Shown here one piece after another: positions 1 through 15,600 of a DNA stretch of 64,000 bases. This stretch comes from Tubiluchus corallicola (lineage: Eukaryota > Priapulida > Priapulimorpha > Priapulimorphida > Tubiluchidae): positions 124,001 through 188,000 of the forward strand of contig JAQGDQ010000095.1 in assembly GCA_030141605.1 (NCBI GenBank), read 5' to 3'. Numbering within the stretch: position 1 is the stretch's first letter; every line of letters starts with the position of its first letter. The translations under genes were made by a program, and so were the position numbers. The notes under the pieces were generated by a model. The model had not been told where the DNA came from. It was given only the letters and a program-made list of their open reading frames with translations, and searched no databases.

Positions 1-3000
1 CACGTATTTTGTGCACACTTGAAAACGACGAATTCTAGTGTATGCAGGTTCTGAGCACAGCATTTTTTTATTTAACTGCGTGTTGTAGACAGAAGTTTTA
101 AGCCTTGAAGCCAAATTTTGATGAACTTCGGAGACGAAATGTAAAGCGTTACACATTCTCACTAAAGCCAACAGTCACTCAATTGACCACATTTTCTGGG
201 AATTTTCGTGAAAATAAAATATGAACCCATGCATTTACCAATAACTGACTAATGAAGCCTAGCTATCGCATAAAAACTCGGTTTCTTTACAAAACTTTAA
301 GCTAGCATCACCAATAATACAGGATTACGAATAGGTAATCTGTTGAATAGGAACACGAATCTGTTGAATAGGGCACGCTAAATACCAAAATTTTAACGCT
401 TAGTTAATTGCAAAAATAAAATAAAAACATGCTAGAAAAATATGAGAAATCGAGCCCCTACTTCAAGCTATATTCGAATATTTCAAAGTTTGAAACATCG
501 AATGGGAAACGTGTCTGCAAACGACGGAAGTCGGTGGACATTGACCGTATCTTAAATTATTAATGGAGTGGACAAACGTAGAAAACGCCAGACGAGTCCA
601 ATACATCAGTAACCCTTCTTTCTCTTGCAATATTGATTTATGTAGTCTCGCGACAACACACAATGCATGACATAATCAATTATTAGTGGCAGTGAAAACA
701 ACACAATAGGATTCTGGGTCAACTGCGACTGCAAACGTTCTAGCAAGAGCGACGCTTTTGTCTTTCTTGGAATGGATGTAACATCTTAAAAGCATTGCAA
801 ATTTAGCGCTGTTTACAGACAAGAAATGTAATAGACTGAGAATCGCACAAAAACGTCAAAAGGCGTGAAGGGATACTAAAGCAATGGCTTTTTAAGGGCA
901 TTGATTCTAAGGCCAGTAAACATTGGTAACAAATGTATTCAACATTTTGAATTACTGGTCCTAATTTTGGAAAATGCTCAGCATACACTTGTTCCAATGA
1001 AAATCGTTATAAAACAAAGTTATGCCACGCGTTCTCAAACCACCACACCAATAACTATAAAACAGGACAATGTTCTTTCTAAAAAATATTAACAATTTCA
1101 GTTGAATAATTATTGTATATGCATATTGATTCTAGAATGTAATTATTCTAGAGATTAATTACAGTCCTAATAATAAGCAACATGTCAGGTACTCCAAGAA
1201 TCAGTGTGCGCACGTCACCTGGTGTCAAACTTCATAAATACAGTTACATATATTCCACTGACCAAATGCATTACAAGCTGCTAACTGATCAAATAAGGTA
1301 ATTATCAGAAACTTTACCAGAAATAACTATTTAAACAAAAGCTAAACTCATTAAAAATATTAAGAACAGCTTTTTTAGTTCCTTTGCTTATTTAAAATTT
1401 TTTTATAACAATAAGCATAAAATATCATAATTTAGTATGTGATGTGAAATTAGAGGGTTAATTAAGACCTGTTAATGTTAACGAGTTTTTAGCAATCTAC
1501 AAAATACAAACAGTGTCAACTTTTCTATTATTTTACAATATGATGATACCACTAACAATTGGCCTCAAGAATAAATCAACTCTCAATTTTATACAAAAAA
1601 CATCGTGCTCTTCAAAAGGAGCAAATGACGTAAAATTATTTATTAAAGAATTAACAAACAATGTGCAAAATAAGATTTGATTGATGTCAAACCACTATGG
1701 TCCTCAACATTCAAATAGAAAAGCTCAAACAGAAATTTCATGAAGAGACATAGTAGATGAAATCAGAAAAGAATGCAAAACACTATGATCGAAACTTTGT
1801 GCAGAAAATAAAGTGTACAACATTAGCACATCAAGAAAGTAGAATTCCATTTCTAAACATACCAAAAAAATTAACATTTACGTGTATCACATTCTTAAAC
1901 TATGTACTAATGCAGTTATTAATTGTGAGAGTTAAGGTAGGACTCCCTGTGCACGTGATTGTTAGTGCATTTACAACATGAAAGTGTTTCCGTATGTACG
2001 TAATGCACAATCCGTGATCAACATTCATTTGAACATGCTCGCCATCGGCCAAATATGCATCATGCAGCAATATACAGATGGGAAACAGCTGTTGTCATTT
2101 GATTCAGTGAGTTTTCAACTTTCTGGTGACTACTTTTACTGATAAGCTTGTTGGGCAGGTGTTATGGTCACTTCAGGAACTACACACAATAAAATATCTT
2201 CCATTTGAGTTTTTGAAAGATGGAAGATAGTTGTGTGCGAGACTGAAGATCTCAGTTCGAGACAAGATCGACATGAGATTTGCACAGTGTCAAGAAATTG
2301 AGATATGAGAATGAGACCAATAAAACTGAGTAATTAATAAATGAAATTTAGTAAAATCATGCGAGATGGAAACTAACTATGTATCAACGTCTCTGTATAG
2401 TTTTTTAAACTGCAACTAATCGCATAAAGAAAATATTAGATTTAAAAAACTTGGCTCTCATCAACAAAAAGTTTTTAATAAACAAATTTGCTTTTTTTAC
2501 AAATATGTTTTATTTTTCTACCACCTGTTTCCCGCATTCACATTTCTCGCGAAATACTTTCACAGATAAATTCCAGGGATTTTCTGCAATAGGCTTACTG
2601 CCCATCATTGGCCTCATAATTAACAGTTTCCATATCATGCCGCCATAATGAATATTTTGCTTATTACAAAAGAAATTGTTTAAAAAGGTCTTCCAATCAT
2701 TATCACGCAGATGCCTTTAGTTTGCAACTTTGTGTTTTAAGTTTTTTCAGCTGTAACTGCAGAGGTTGGGCAATGTTTTGCATAAAAGTTAAACTTGCTA
2801 AAACAACCAGGCTCATTTTCTTTGTGAAAAGCATATATGGAAACAGCCCCACTGCAGTTTTCTAAAATTTACCAGATGAGCAACAGGAACCCCGACTGGT
2901 TAGGTTTAGAATATTTAATAACATTTATTTTGCTTTATCGTGTATACTGTATATGCCACACCTAGCGAGCAAAATGGCGGAGTTCCGTGACACAGCGCTG

Positions 3001-3604
3001 GTATTTGCATTTATTTATAGCAGTCAAGAACTAAGTTTTTTCACTTAATTTTATCTGAATTCAGCAGCGGTTAATAGAGGAATCTTTGCGTATTCTTGTC
3101 GAACTATAATTGGCATGTAATGTTGAAATTTGTCTCAAAGCTCGAGGTCTCACACACCACTAATGGTAGAAGAATGTAATTCAGTAGTTCTGCATCTAAT
3201 CGCAGTTCCTTCACTATTGCTCTCTTCCCGGCAAACTGCAAAATGTGCTGTACCCAAAGCCTATACAAAGTACTTTTGAATTTTTCGGTCTAACAGATCA
3301 TTATATGCTAATACCATCACTGTGATTATTTCTTCATCACTGGTCCACTAAAATTTCGACATGCACATGGCTTCCAAAAACTATTAATTCCAATTTTCAC
3401 GAGCAGCAAGCAGAAATGGGGGAAAGAGTGCCATGAATTTTGTAAATAGGCACAGCATTCACGTACATATGGAAACAGTCAATGGGACTTATGCATTACA
3501 CTCACATGAAGTTCTACTTTTACATGAAACTTGCACTTTATCCATAGGTCTATTATAATACTATTGATTTAAACATACGAAAATAACATTTTCAGAATGA
3601 TTGC
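1..3604. other. Non-coding flank downstream of CLASRP
   Basis: No gene could be supported here. Open frames on both strands are short, lack splice-consistent continuations and show no recognisable motif. The stretch is AT-rich and lies past the 3' end of the minus-strand CLASRP gene, so its right part may hold that gene's 3' UTR. I could not point to a convincing polyadenylation signal close to the stop codon. Confidence 0.5.
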
Positions 3605-6600
3605 TTATTGACAATGCCTACTGCGACCATTTTGTCTATCTTTGGAGGACCGTCTCGGATGTACTTTGCGTTCATCACATCTCCTTCGCCTTTCCACGTC
3701 ACGAGAACTTGTCCTTTCATTGTCAGATGGCCTCCTTTTTTCAGCAATTGATTTTACATTTTCACTTTCTCTTTCTTTCCCCCGTGTTTCAGTTTTATCA
3801 CCCTTGTCACCACTTCTTTTCCTCTCCTTCGACCTGTGACTTGTAATGTGTCTTTCATACTCCAACTTACCACTTCCGCTACTTCTTCTGTCTCTTTCGC
3901 TTGACCCATGATGTCTGTCATGTCTTTCAGACGAGTAATCTCGCCTGCTCCTAATTCTTTCTCTTCCACATTCTCTATGAGACTCTGACATTTTTTCTCG
4001 ATCTCGACTTCTCTCTTGGTCTCGCTCCTGCTCAATGTCTTTGTCTCTTGATCCTAGCCGTCTTTCGCGTTCGCGGTCACTTACACGAAGTTTTTCTCTT
4101 CTTTCACCATCTTCGGGGTTTGACGTAAGTACTGAATGTCTAGATCTTTTTTTGTCTTCAGGGTGTAGCTGCTCTGTGTGTTTTTCACTGTCTTTAGATC
4201 TTTCTGGGCTTGGTGTAGGAGAATGACTCTTACAGCTGTCAGAATTGTCACTACTGTGTGCAGAAATGCGATGCCGCTTTTCCCGTTCTCTGAAAGATTA
4301 CCAAAACAACAAAATAAAAATAAAATATACTAAGTTGGTCTTTTAGCTGTGCAAGAATTTGAAAAGATTTCTTCAAGATTTTATGCTCTTTTGATTATTA
4401 TTAAAGATCTTTAAAAGTCAAGGCACTGACACCGAATAGCAATGTGAAATGACTGCATGTCAAATTAAAACAATCTCATTCACACTGAAACAAGCAATGT
4501 ACAAAACTGCATAGTACTTATCATGGTGAGACAACACGGTAGGATTTGTTTTCTAAACAGAGGAAAGAAGGCAATTATAAAATGAGTAACATGGACAAAA
4601 GAAGTAACTAAGCAAGAAGACTAAGTGAGCACTCATGAGAAATACCTTCTTCTAAAACGAATAGCCAACTCTCGTAGCTCTTCCTCTCTTTCTACTCTTT
4701 CCTGGTCCATTTTTTGCTTCTTTATAATTTCTTTTTTCTTATCCGCTTTATCTGCAATGAAAATAAATGTCATTTGTCGACCTTAAATTTATGTTTATTC
4801 ATGTAGATCAGAAAATAAACAGATTAATTTTCACATGCAATTTAAAAATTATGTAATAAATTAAAGTTTTTTCTCTTCTGCCAAAAACAAACATCAACAT
4901 TATACTGCTACTGTGATTTAAACAAGTTAAAAGACATCGTTCACAGGCTTTAAATCAGAAAAGTGGCAAGAATAATATTTATGATATACTTGTTACTTAT
5001 GTTAAGATTATGTTATCAGTTATAAAGTTTCACCAATAAAATACCGACATGTCATTTCAACAAAAGCATTTTTGAATGCTACACTCAGCCTGCTAATTTG
5101 TAATAATAATATATTATAATATTTTGTTAGACATGTACAGAAGCAGCAATAGCATTAACAGTCAAATAGTACAGAAAAATCCAAAACAGTCTGGAGTAAT
5201 GAAAAACTCAGATTCCGCCAACACTTTCATATAGCAATTGACATCATTAGCATCTGTTTTGGATATAATGGTAAATGACATATGTAACTTTCTTTCAATA
5301 CCTAATTACTAGCAAAATTCTGCAGAAAATTTACAAGAAATAAAGGATTTCCCATAACCATTAGCTAGGAAGTCACCATGTTAGTATAGGAAAGGCCACT
5401 AGATTTCTCGCATTTTCTTGAATAAAAAACGAGTCTTGTATTTCTCTGACCAATTCATCTTATATTTGACAATGTTTTGTAATCCAGGGCATCTTATATT
5501 CATTTTTTAAGAAAAATTTGATAACTAGAACAAGCATTTCAGTAAGCATCATAATTTAAGTCTTAACGTTTTACACAAGCAATACTTGTGACAGAGATCA
5601 TCATCAGTAAAACAGAGTTTTGAGAACCTGCCATCCCTGTCTGTTAAATGATATCATATCCGTCTGTTGAGTCAGACGATGTGGCTCGGAACTTAGCACA
5701 CAGAATAGGAGTGGCAGAGCTGCATTTAGGGCCTACTGTGTGAATGGACACTTTTAACCACATCTTTTCATTCAAAATACCACTGTTAGCTAAATGCTCT
5801 GTACAAAATAGAAAAAGCTTTAAAACTAAACCACTGTGCAAGTGATTAAAAATACATTTTCTGTAAATTCTGGGCTATGGACCTGACTGTAGCGGGTTGA
5901 ATGGATGACAAATTTATTCAAGGCAAAACCGCCTTGTGTGGACTGTACCTGCTTACAAGCAAAATGGAACTTCACACAATATGTACATTATAGTGTACAA
6001 AAAAGAACTTTGCTGTTGAACTGTGATGCATCCTATATTTGAAAGCATTTTATAATCAAGGGTGTCTTACATTTCAGAAAATACAGTACTTTAGCTCTTT
6101 CAGGTTTCTTGGTCTTTAAGTAGGTAATGCTGATAAGATCAGGTAAATAAAATTGCTGTATTTATCCATATAGGCTATTTAAATGTTGTCTATTTGTTTC
6201 AGTTTTGCAGAAAAGTTTAGTGCATAGTTCTGACACATTTCGTTAGAACCAGATGGCTTTGCATGAAAAGCAACAATTATGAAGCAGCAATAAAAGAAAG
6301 CATGAAAAGTCATTACTGACCATGGATCTGAACCAGAGACCCTTGGATTACAAGTCTAATCCCATTAACAATAAGATATACAACCAGTTGTAGTCAGGCC
6401 CGGTAAATTCAATGTTAATACTAGTCAACCAATTCAACATTTTAAAGTGTTAGTTTATTCATGGTAGACTAATTATTCTCTAATTGTATTAACTCTCAAA
6501 CTAGCTGATTAGATCACCCATGGCTCAAATGTTACAAAAATTAATCTGATTAGTTTGCAAATATTCTTGCATGAATAAATTACTACTGGGAAATGTTAGA

Positions 6601-9600
6601 ACGGTAGGTGAGCTATTGGGACTTGACAGCCTTCTAATGGTCATGCCTTTGACTGTAATCCAAAGGTTCTTAGTTCAAATCCAGGCTCAGTTCTGTTTTC
6701 TGAATTGCCGTTTTTGGTCAAGTTAATTAAAAAACAATGTTTTTTAAAGCATTCCTTTTGTAAATATCTTGCTCTTAGATGAATAGTAATGACTTGTATT
6801 TCTTAGGTGACGGAAAATCCAAAGGTAAGCAGCACTATTTGCGCATCATTTACATGTCTAATAACAATACCCTCAACAATACACCTCCCACAGCAAATGC
6901 TATTACAATTAACCAGCAAAGTAGTATCTGAAGTTGCAGAATAATTACTAGCAAAACATGTAAACATCAACTAGACCAGTGCTTCGTAAACAAAGGATAA
7001 GTAAGTACTTTAGCAACATGCATGAAAACTAAATGATTACAATCACCATACATCAAGCAAACATAACTAGCAGTAAACTTCTGAAAATCTGACTTTACAA
7101 TGAAATGCTGCAAGACTCAAATCAGTGACCGATTGGCATATTTCTAAAAACTCTAACTCAATTCAATGCAGACTCAGAAAAGGATTTGAAACTGGATTTG
7201 GTAATAAAGAGGCCGACAGTTTTGCACACTTCAGCACTTCTATAATGTAAGGAAATAAGCGACAAAAATCTCATTGGCACAAGAAGGACGAATGTATATA
7301 CTTACGTGTTTTCCTAAGCGCCACTTGCATTCTTCGCTTTAGCTTCTCTGCTGGTGTTAACTTTTGTGCCTGGAAAATAAAAACAACTTTTAGCAAGTTG
7401 AAGATAAAGACCTACAAAAGTAAATGAACTCATAGAAAGCAGAGACCTTTGTCTTCTGGTCAAGGAAAATTGGTATGGGAAACAGGTGTGCGATATAAAA
7501 AAGAACAACATTTCTCCAGTGCTGCCAAAACGTTATTGCTGTAAATTCAACATACAATGAGAGGTGAACGGAATTTAAGCTCGGCCAATTGATATTGAAA
7601 CACCAGTGTTTTACACAGGAAGTGTTAAAAAACAAATGCAATTAGCAATTGCACCATATGCATCAGTAATACCATGCAGGGATGTTACCAAAATGAAAAT
7701 TTCGTTTTGGTTTGCCGATAACTGCACTTTCAGTTCAGTTTCGCTTTCGTCGAAAATTACTTAGTTTTGTAGCTGAGTTTTCGGTAGCATTATTCCAAAG
7801 CTTTAGTAGTATTTATCCAGTTTACCTTATTTCTCCTAGATGCTAAAAATGAAAAATCTTAGCAAAAATAATTTTAATAAAGAAAAAATTTTGCTTATTC
7901 AACTTTTTGCATCATTTGTAGCATGCTTTTTACAGCAATGCGGCATATCTGACGACTATGAAGCTTTAAGGTCTCCAAGTACAATCAACCGAATATCAAA
8001 GCATAATTTGAATTAAACCAACTTTAATTTTATGAATTATGAAATTTAGGCAACAAAATATTTACAAAATAAAATTTGTAAAATAAAGTTTTTTTGAAGC
8101 TTCATGGTTTTTAAACATAAATGCTGTTCTACTTTTTTGGTTAGGACTTTTGCCTAGCTACTTCATCAAGCTTGTATCAGAGCAAATTTAAGCAAACAAG
8201 TAAAAATAAAGTATTTTATTTATTTCAGATTTTTTTCAGTTTTGATAGTAGTTGCTTTTGCAAAAATGATTTTGGTTCGGTTTCGTTTCAGTATCGGTTT
8301 TTCCTATGTTTCATAAATTTCAGTTTATAATTTTAGTTTCGCTAACATCCTGACACCATGTAGCCTATATCTGCGAAGCAAGTTCTCTTTCCATGAAAAC
8401 TTAAAGGGCATAATAAACGTAATTAGAATAACCTAGTGCCAGAAGAATCAGTATATTAAATGTTGTAACTTTCAGGACTACTGACCAGGCACACAGAAAA
8501 CGATGCCCAATAGCACTCAATAATGATACTGTGTGAAGAATCGTAGGGTATATAAGCAATTAAAACATGTTATATAGAAAAAAAATGAGTGATTCTTACT
8601 GACTTTGGTATCTTTCAACTCTGTGGCTGAAGTTGCTATACCTGCTTGAGTCCTGAAATGTAAAGAACAATATACCACATGAGCTGCACATATTAAACCA
8701 AATCACGTCATTAGTGAAAACCAAAACAATAATGAAACATTGGAATCAATTACAGTTTCATCTCATTTCAGCCCAAGCACACTAGTATCTGACGCTATTT
8801 GCCCATAGCAGATTATTCACTTTAGCAGATTTAAATAACCATTTGCCGAAAAGCAATAACTAGACAAGGTAGACAATACAACTCAAAACTACCCCAATAG
8901 CAACTGCCCAAAAGAAAACAAGCAGCAATGCACAATTTGTAAAAATTTATGCAAAAGGTTTTTACCAAGCTGCCAGAGTAAACCTAATGCAGATGCTGTA
9001 GTTATAAGGTTTATTTGAATTATTAATTTTATATATAAAATAGACTATAATTATATTTGAAAATGTTGTTATCTTTTCAGTATTTCTTAATAAGTTGAAC
9101 ATTAAGTTTACTAATGCAGTTACATTTATAAAAAATGTTCTTCCTTCAAAGCTACCAATGTCATTCTAAAAAGTTTTTGCTATTAGGCTCACATGCACAT
9201 TTCAGAAAAATAGTCATAAAAATTGTTCTAGCCTATCCAGTTTATTTGAGATTATCTTTAACAAAATGCCAACACTTAACAAAGCTGCCAAGTTAAGCTA
9301 TCACAATAATATGCAATAAGGGAGTAGGATAGTAAAAGCAGATTGAAAAACATGTATGTGATATGCGTACATTTGCAAAATACAGAGGAACGGTTAAGGA
9401 AGAATGTAACTGGAAATTAAGGCAACTGTAAACATAAGAGCATTACAAATTTAATTAATAATACATTGGAATTTCCTACCTATTCGACAAAGATGTAGCT
9501 TGCCTTTGTTCTCTACTAGAGGCCACAACAGTTTTCGATTCTGTGTCATCATTACTTTTGGATTTAGACATGGATTTTCTAAATGATGCATTAAAATAGT

Positions 9601-12600
9601 TTAAAAATTATCAATTCTCATTGCAAAAGCTTCATAGTAGCTCTAAACTTATATCGTTCTTAAAAATCAAAATGAGATAGAAACAAAAAGCTCTTACCAA
9701 AAAAAAAACTAAAATTATAAACAAAACAGATAAGACCATGAATATTCTTAAAAGGTTATAAAAGTCATTACCGAAGAGTTTGATCACTTGGTGTTGGTGA
9801 CCGAAATCTGTCCTTTAATAACTTTTCTTTTTCAACTGAACTCACAGAATTAGATCTTGATCTGTCTTGTGACCTTGACTCGCTTCGGGAACTTGACCTG
9901 GAGCTTGAGTTTGCTGAAGAAACACTTCGCGATCGTGACCTTCGTAATCTGCAAACGAAACATGCGTTTCAATGTTAACCTTACTATAAGAGTAATGAAA
10001 TGAAATTTTCAATTTCAAAAGTTTTTGAATATTTAGATTAGGTAACTTAATTAATTTATCTAACTATACCTTCGTAATATTTCAGCTGAACTAGCAGATG
10101 AAGTGGAATGTGACCTTGACCGTTTTCTCGACCTGAAGTTTAGTAAGTTTACACAGTTATTAACTACAGTCAAATTTAAACATGACATTTAAAACAACAA
10201 ACATGCTTAGTTACAAAAGAAAGAACAAAAGCTGTTAATAAATTAAACATCACCATTCATTTAAACTACTATTTCAAGAAAATTACATGTGAAAAATACT
10301 AAAAAGGTAAGAAAAGGTTCAGCTATTGAACTGAAATATAACTGTCTTCTCATTGTTAAGATGGTTCCTCTACCATTCATTTCAATGAGAAACAGCTACA
10401 CTGGTACAGCCAGAAAACTAAAACACATAAAAGAAGCTAGCATCACGCGCAGATGCATAAAAGGTTCCTTTGTTACTGTCTTTACAAATTTTCTTTCTCA
10501 AACCTGCATACATCATTAACGAACACATAACAAAATGATAGTGCACAAGATAGACCCACATTAGGCAGTTCTCAGAAAACTTCATTTTTCATAAATTACC
10601 CAAAAATAACACCGACCGGGGATCAGTATGAACAGACAAATGTGGAGGTAGAGTTGGTCCCTGCACTATGAGGGGATGTGCAGTAGATGCCATGGCACCA
10701 GGAGTATCATCATCGGATATGCTACCAAAGCTGGTAATGAACGTCACTTGTCCGGTGTTCAGAGGTGATCTGGAACGTGATCGCGATGACGACTTACTAC
10801 AAATACAAAAAGAAATCTTCAAATTGCAAAGAACTTCAGATTGCATGATGAATTGCACAAAATAAATTTTGCAACAATATTTAAGCAAACATCACCAACT
10901 AAAACTTCAACGAAATGAATTTGGTAGACTCTTACCCACGGAATGGCTCATACGTAGGACTATCTCGTTGTGCATAACTGAAACGCATTAACATAAATTA
11001 ATGTAACATAAATTAATGTAAATAAAAACCATCATAGAAAATACAACTAAACACAGAGGATATGTGATTTGCAATCAGACGTACATCTTATCTGGCCATT
11101 GAGAGAAAGGACATGGCTCTATACACAGGCCTTTTACTGGTCATTAAACGCAAAAGCACGTTACGAATATTTTAAAATTTTAGTTGTCTTGCACAGATGT
11201 CATCTATTTAGTGAAAACAATATAAATATGACAGTACAAGCAATAAAGAATATGACAACATAACAAGTGATAAATGTTCAGTGATTTACAATGATATAAA
11301 TTACATAGCAAGTCCAAGTCATGAGAAGTGTTCACATTTATACTTCAGTTACATGTGTCAAGCAAACAACTTCAGAAAATTAAAAAAAAGACAAAGAAAG
11401 TTTTGTCACTGACCAAATGTGTAATTGCAAGAAAAAACAACTCTAAGTTGCCTAAATGTATAACATATAAAAACTTTTTACTTTAAAATCAATATAAATA
11501 TGATGCTATAATACTTCTGTTTCTTAATAGTAGTGATGTGCCTTCTACAGAGAAGTGATTACATAAAATAAGGTATCTAATAAATTTAGTGTTGGTTACA
11601 CTGTCTCGACAACTGATAAGCAAAATTTTTGATTTATTAATATACATCAATTACGATTAGAATTAATACAAAAAACCCTAAATAAATTTAGAAAACTTAA
11701 TTCTAAGAATGTCATTAGTGTTAAATGGCATCTGTATAAGCTAATCAGGGTATTTCTTAAATAAGGAATGCTCAATGCTTCAACAACTTTAGTATTAAAT
11801 TTTGAGAACTTTACAAAAATGTCATAAACATCAAATTATTTGGTATGCCCAGTATAAGTGCAGATGTTTTGGAAACTAAACTCAATAGTGAAACTTCAGA
11901 TATCATAAATTACAAATAATGACGCCAGTTGGAGACATCCAAATACGTTTCTCTAGATCTATATTTTTGTAGTACTAATGCCGGGAAATCAGAAACTCAT
12001 GCCTACAGTAAGTGCTGGATGGCAGAAATTCAAGCAACAGTCTTGGATCTTTTTAAGGTATTCCAAATTTACGTAACATTATTTTTGTCAGTTACACTGA
12101 GAGATTACATTTTTAAGTTAATATTGCAAATTACAACTAAACGGATTACAACAAAATAAAAGGATTAAAAAAGAAATGCAAAGAAATAATTTAAAATGAA
12201 ATTTGAGATATTTAATATCATAAAAAGTTACTATCTTAAGCAGAGTAAGAAAACAAAACAAGCAGATGGGGCCGAAAAGCCTTAATGAAGTTATGACATT
12301 AGATTTTCTATCATGAATTATCATGTTTTAGGGTAATTTTAGTGTTTTTGTATTTAAACTTTGCAAAACTTATGAATGGGCAGCCTATTAAGTCCTGCTA
12401 AAGTATGGCACGCTTTTCATGTTCATAAGGCACTATTGCTTTAGCAAAGCAGTACCATAAGTGACTTTTGGCAAAAGGCACATTTGACAAAATTAGTTTA
12501 ATAAAATTATTGATGTGAACTATTAAGAGAAATGTGAGAAAATTCCAGCAAACGAAGTATCCCTACACAAACTTCTCAGCTCTAAAATAGAAACTGAGTG

Positions 12601-15600
12601 CAAGTACTCAGTTAAAACTCGTACACTAAACAGTAAAAAAAGAGTTCTATAGCACAAAAATATAAATTAGAGAAAAGCCAAAAGGTGTTCGATTTACTCT
12701 GAATGTCACCCAAAGGCACACAACACCTGTAACTACTCTAGTCAAGTGTCATTCTACATGGTGTGTGAGTAAAAAGAGTAAGTGCACAATTGAAAGTTTA
12801 CAGTTGCTAGTAAGAGACATAGTAATTAGTGATTGCACAATTTGTGTAGAAATAACTGGCGATTAGAAAAGTGCTGAAAAGCTTAAGAAAATATACGTAA
12901 GATAATTACATACCTAGGAGGACTAATAGTTCTACCAGCCATCTTTTTCTCACGAAATGCTCGTCGCTCTCTTCTTGCTTTCCGTCCCTAACAAAGAATA
13001 AATTGAAACAATAATTGCAATCAGAAGCAACAGTTACAAAAGAATCATTATACAAATGACCCTCTACACAAACCAATTGCTACAAATCAGTTTCCGACAC
13101 CTAAAAGTAAGAGCAGATATATATATACAAGTAAAATTTCTAAATGTTTCTATAATCATAATAGTATCTAATGTATGAATGATTATCTGTACATAATAGA
13201 AATAAGAACATTTGTCAACAAAAATTATAAATGTCATTTGTAAGTGCAGTTAATATAACTGACGGCGTTGTATGTAGTTTGACACGTGTTCAACTTGCCT
13301 ATGATTTTATTTGCATATTAAAGACTTACAGAATACATTGCTTTCTCTTCTTCGTGCATTTTCTGTAGTCGAAGTTGTTCAATTTCATCCTTGTCATTTT
13401 TCATCATACTAAAACAATACACGTACCCAATTGCATTAAAAGCAATAAAACAATTTAACAATGTGTGACAAACAAAAGTTTTGCCAAGTGGCGACAGCCT
13501 ATAACAACAAATACAGGGTAATAATGAGATACATTAGTTATACATTGAGAATTAAATATATCATAAAAACATACTAAATGTAGTCGCCCATTGCAACTCC
13601 ATACATCGTAGCACACTTGTTCATGAAATGTTCTTGCTCTTCATTTAATTCATCCACATCAACAGTCAAATCTGGAACACAAGTTATAGTTGAAAATGTT
13701 TCCCACTTCTTAATTTTTCAAAGAAAGAGTGCAGGCAAACCAATGGCATAGCAGTATCTATTCTAAAATGATTCGTAAACGATCACCAGAATAGCATTTT
13801 TCTAGTGAGCAAATGTCTCTCTCTTACGAAGAGTGCTGCCTTGCTCAGGCTAATGTTTCAAACCGTTGAAATGAGCAACAAAGACATCTTAAACGTAACT
13901 TTTGTGTTAAACTACCAGAAACAACAAAATAGTACACGAAAATTTAATTAGCAGCCACAAATTGCAAAAGACTCACTAACAGAAGCTACTTTATAACATA
14001 CAACTGCTTATAAAACTTCATGAAAACATACATAAACCATAACTAGCTATGACACCCGCAAATTTAAATATAGCTACCGATATCCATATCACTGTCATCA
14101 TCGTCATCCTCATCACCCTCTGCCCCACTTTCTTTATCTTCTTTGAGTCCAGATGGGTTGCTGTCTGTATAAGTGTAGGCTATTGCTGCTTTATCTTTAG
14201 CCAGTCTAAAATAACATGTGCATTGTATTTTCTCTTTTGTTTTACATTAATTGCCTTGGCTAACTATGGGTCATTAATTTTTTAATACAGCATTGTCTTT
14301 CAAGATAGAAGATTTAAGAAACAGCTACATACCCAGATATATGGGTTTACACAGAAACACTTGAGAGCATTCTGCTAAACAATTTCTCATGAAACTATAT
14401 GCCAATTCATCAAGATGTCAAATAAATTTCCATAAACAGAATAGTATTATATAAATATGTAATACAAATGAAATGCAGACCTTTTCTTTTCCTCTTCTTT
14501 ATTTTTATTTTCTATGGCACCAAATTGTTCGTCTAAATAAATTTGTTTTAAGACTTGATCTTCTGACACTAAAACATATAATCAGGTTGTTATATTTACC
14601 TCAATATCTCAACAACTTATAGTTTTACAGTTGAAAATAATAGGGATGGGACGGATATATGTTTACTGGATCTGGGCCAGATTGGGATTTTGGCATATGG
14701 ATCGGGGTCAGATATAAACTGGCTTTTCATTTAAATACATCTACGGAGTCGAAATAAGTGATGCTATTTAAAAAAACCTATTTTTGGAAGTTTCCTCAGC
14801 TTAAAGGGGAATATCACCAAAATTAAGTTGAGCTTGAATAACTCGCAATCATATTGCGAATACAAAAACTTATCTCATTCTTCACGAAAGTTTCATGTTT
14901 AAGAATCCTTGGCAAATGTTCGGATAAAATTGTATACAAAACAAACATTTGACTAGGCCGAATTGGACCTGCGCCTCTGATGGCGAAAATTGCCGTATTA
15001 CAGATAAAACTTGGCATAAGTCACAAGGGGAGAACGCCTACGCTGTGCGCACTGTACACAACACTGTTTGAGTATTTGTTTACACCAGCAAGCAGCGTCA
15101 GCATACAGTATTTTTACTCAGTTTATACCTTGTGACGGATTATCACTTATCACTAAAGATTAGCCTATTGTGGAATGAATGCGTGATTTGCTCTGTTTCG
15201 GTCATCGTGATTGTTCTTATTGAAAAAGAGCCGTGGAATGTGTTACACTAGGATTCAGCAATCGTTCGATGCAGCAGTCAGATGGAAAGTGTCGAAATAC
15301 GAAGCCAAAATCTAAAAACTTTTACTTAGTTTCCAATGAGCAACAGAAAATTATTGAAGCAGTGAAAGCACAATCTAAAAGATGGATTCACGCCTACAAA
15401 CTGTCACGACTTGATTTATGTGTGATAATTTCTCAGTTGTTTGCTTTGAAACGTGAGTTTAGAACATGATGAACTCTAGTGTTGAAAATATTGTGATTAC
15501 ACTTCGGACAGATTTAGTCAGATGCAGTTTTTGGTAGTCTTTTTTAATTTGTTTCATTTTAAGCCCAAGTGCGTAGTTTATCGATGCAGTTTAGTCATCT

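Noticed and set aside
2974-3050. AAAATGGCGGAGTTCCGTG, which looks like a housekeeping first exon
   Set aside because: The frame stops after about 20 codons and no following plus-strand exon was found before CLASRP.
3754-4035. 93-codon minus-strand frame within the CLASRP last exon
   Set aside because: It is an alternative frame of the Arg/Glu/Ser-rich CLASRP tail, whose true frame is fixed by the splice phases.
6315-6400. A functional tRNA gene
   Set aside because: Only the anticodon-like and B-box-like parts are recognisable; the acceptor stem does not pair.
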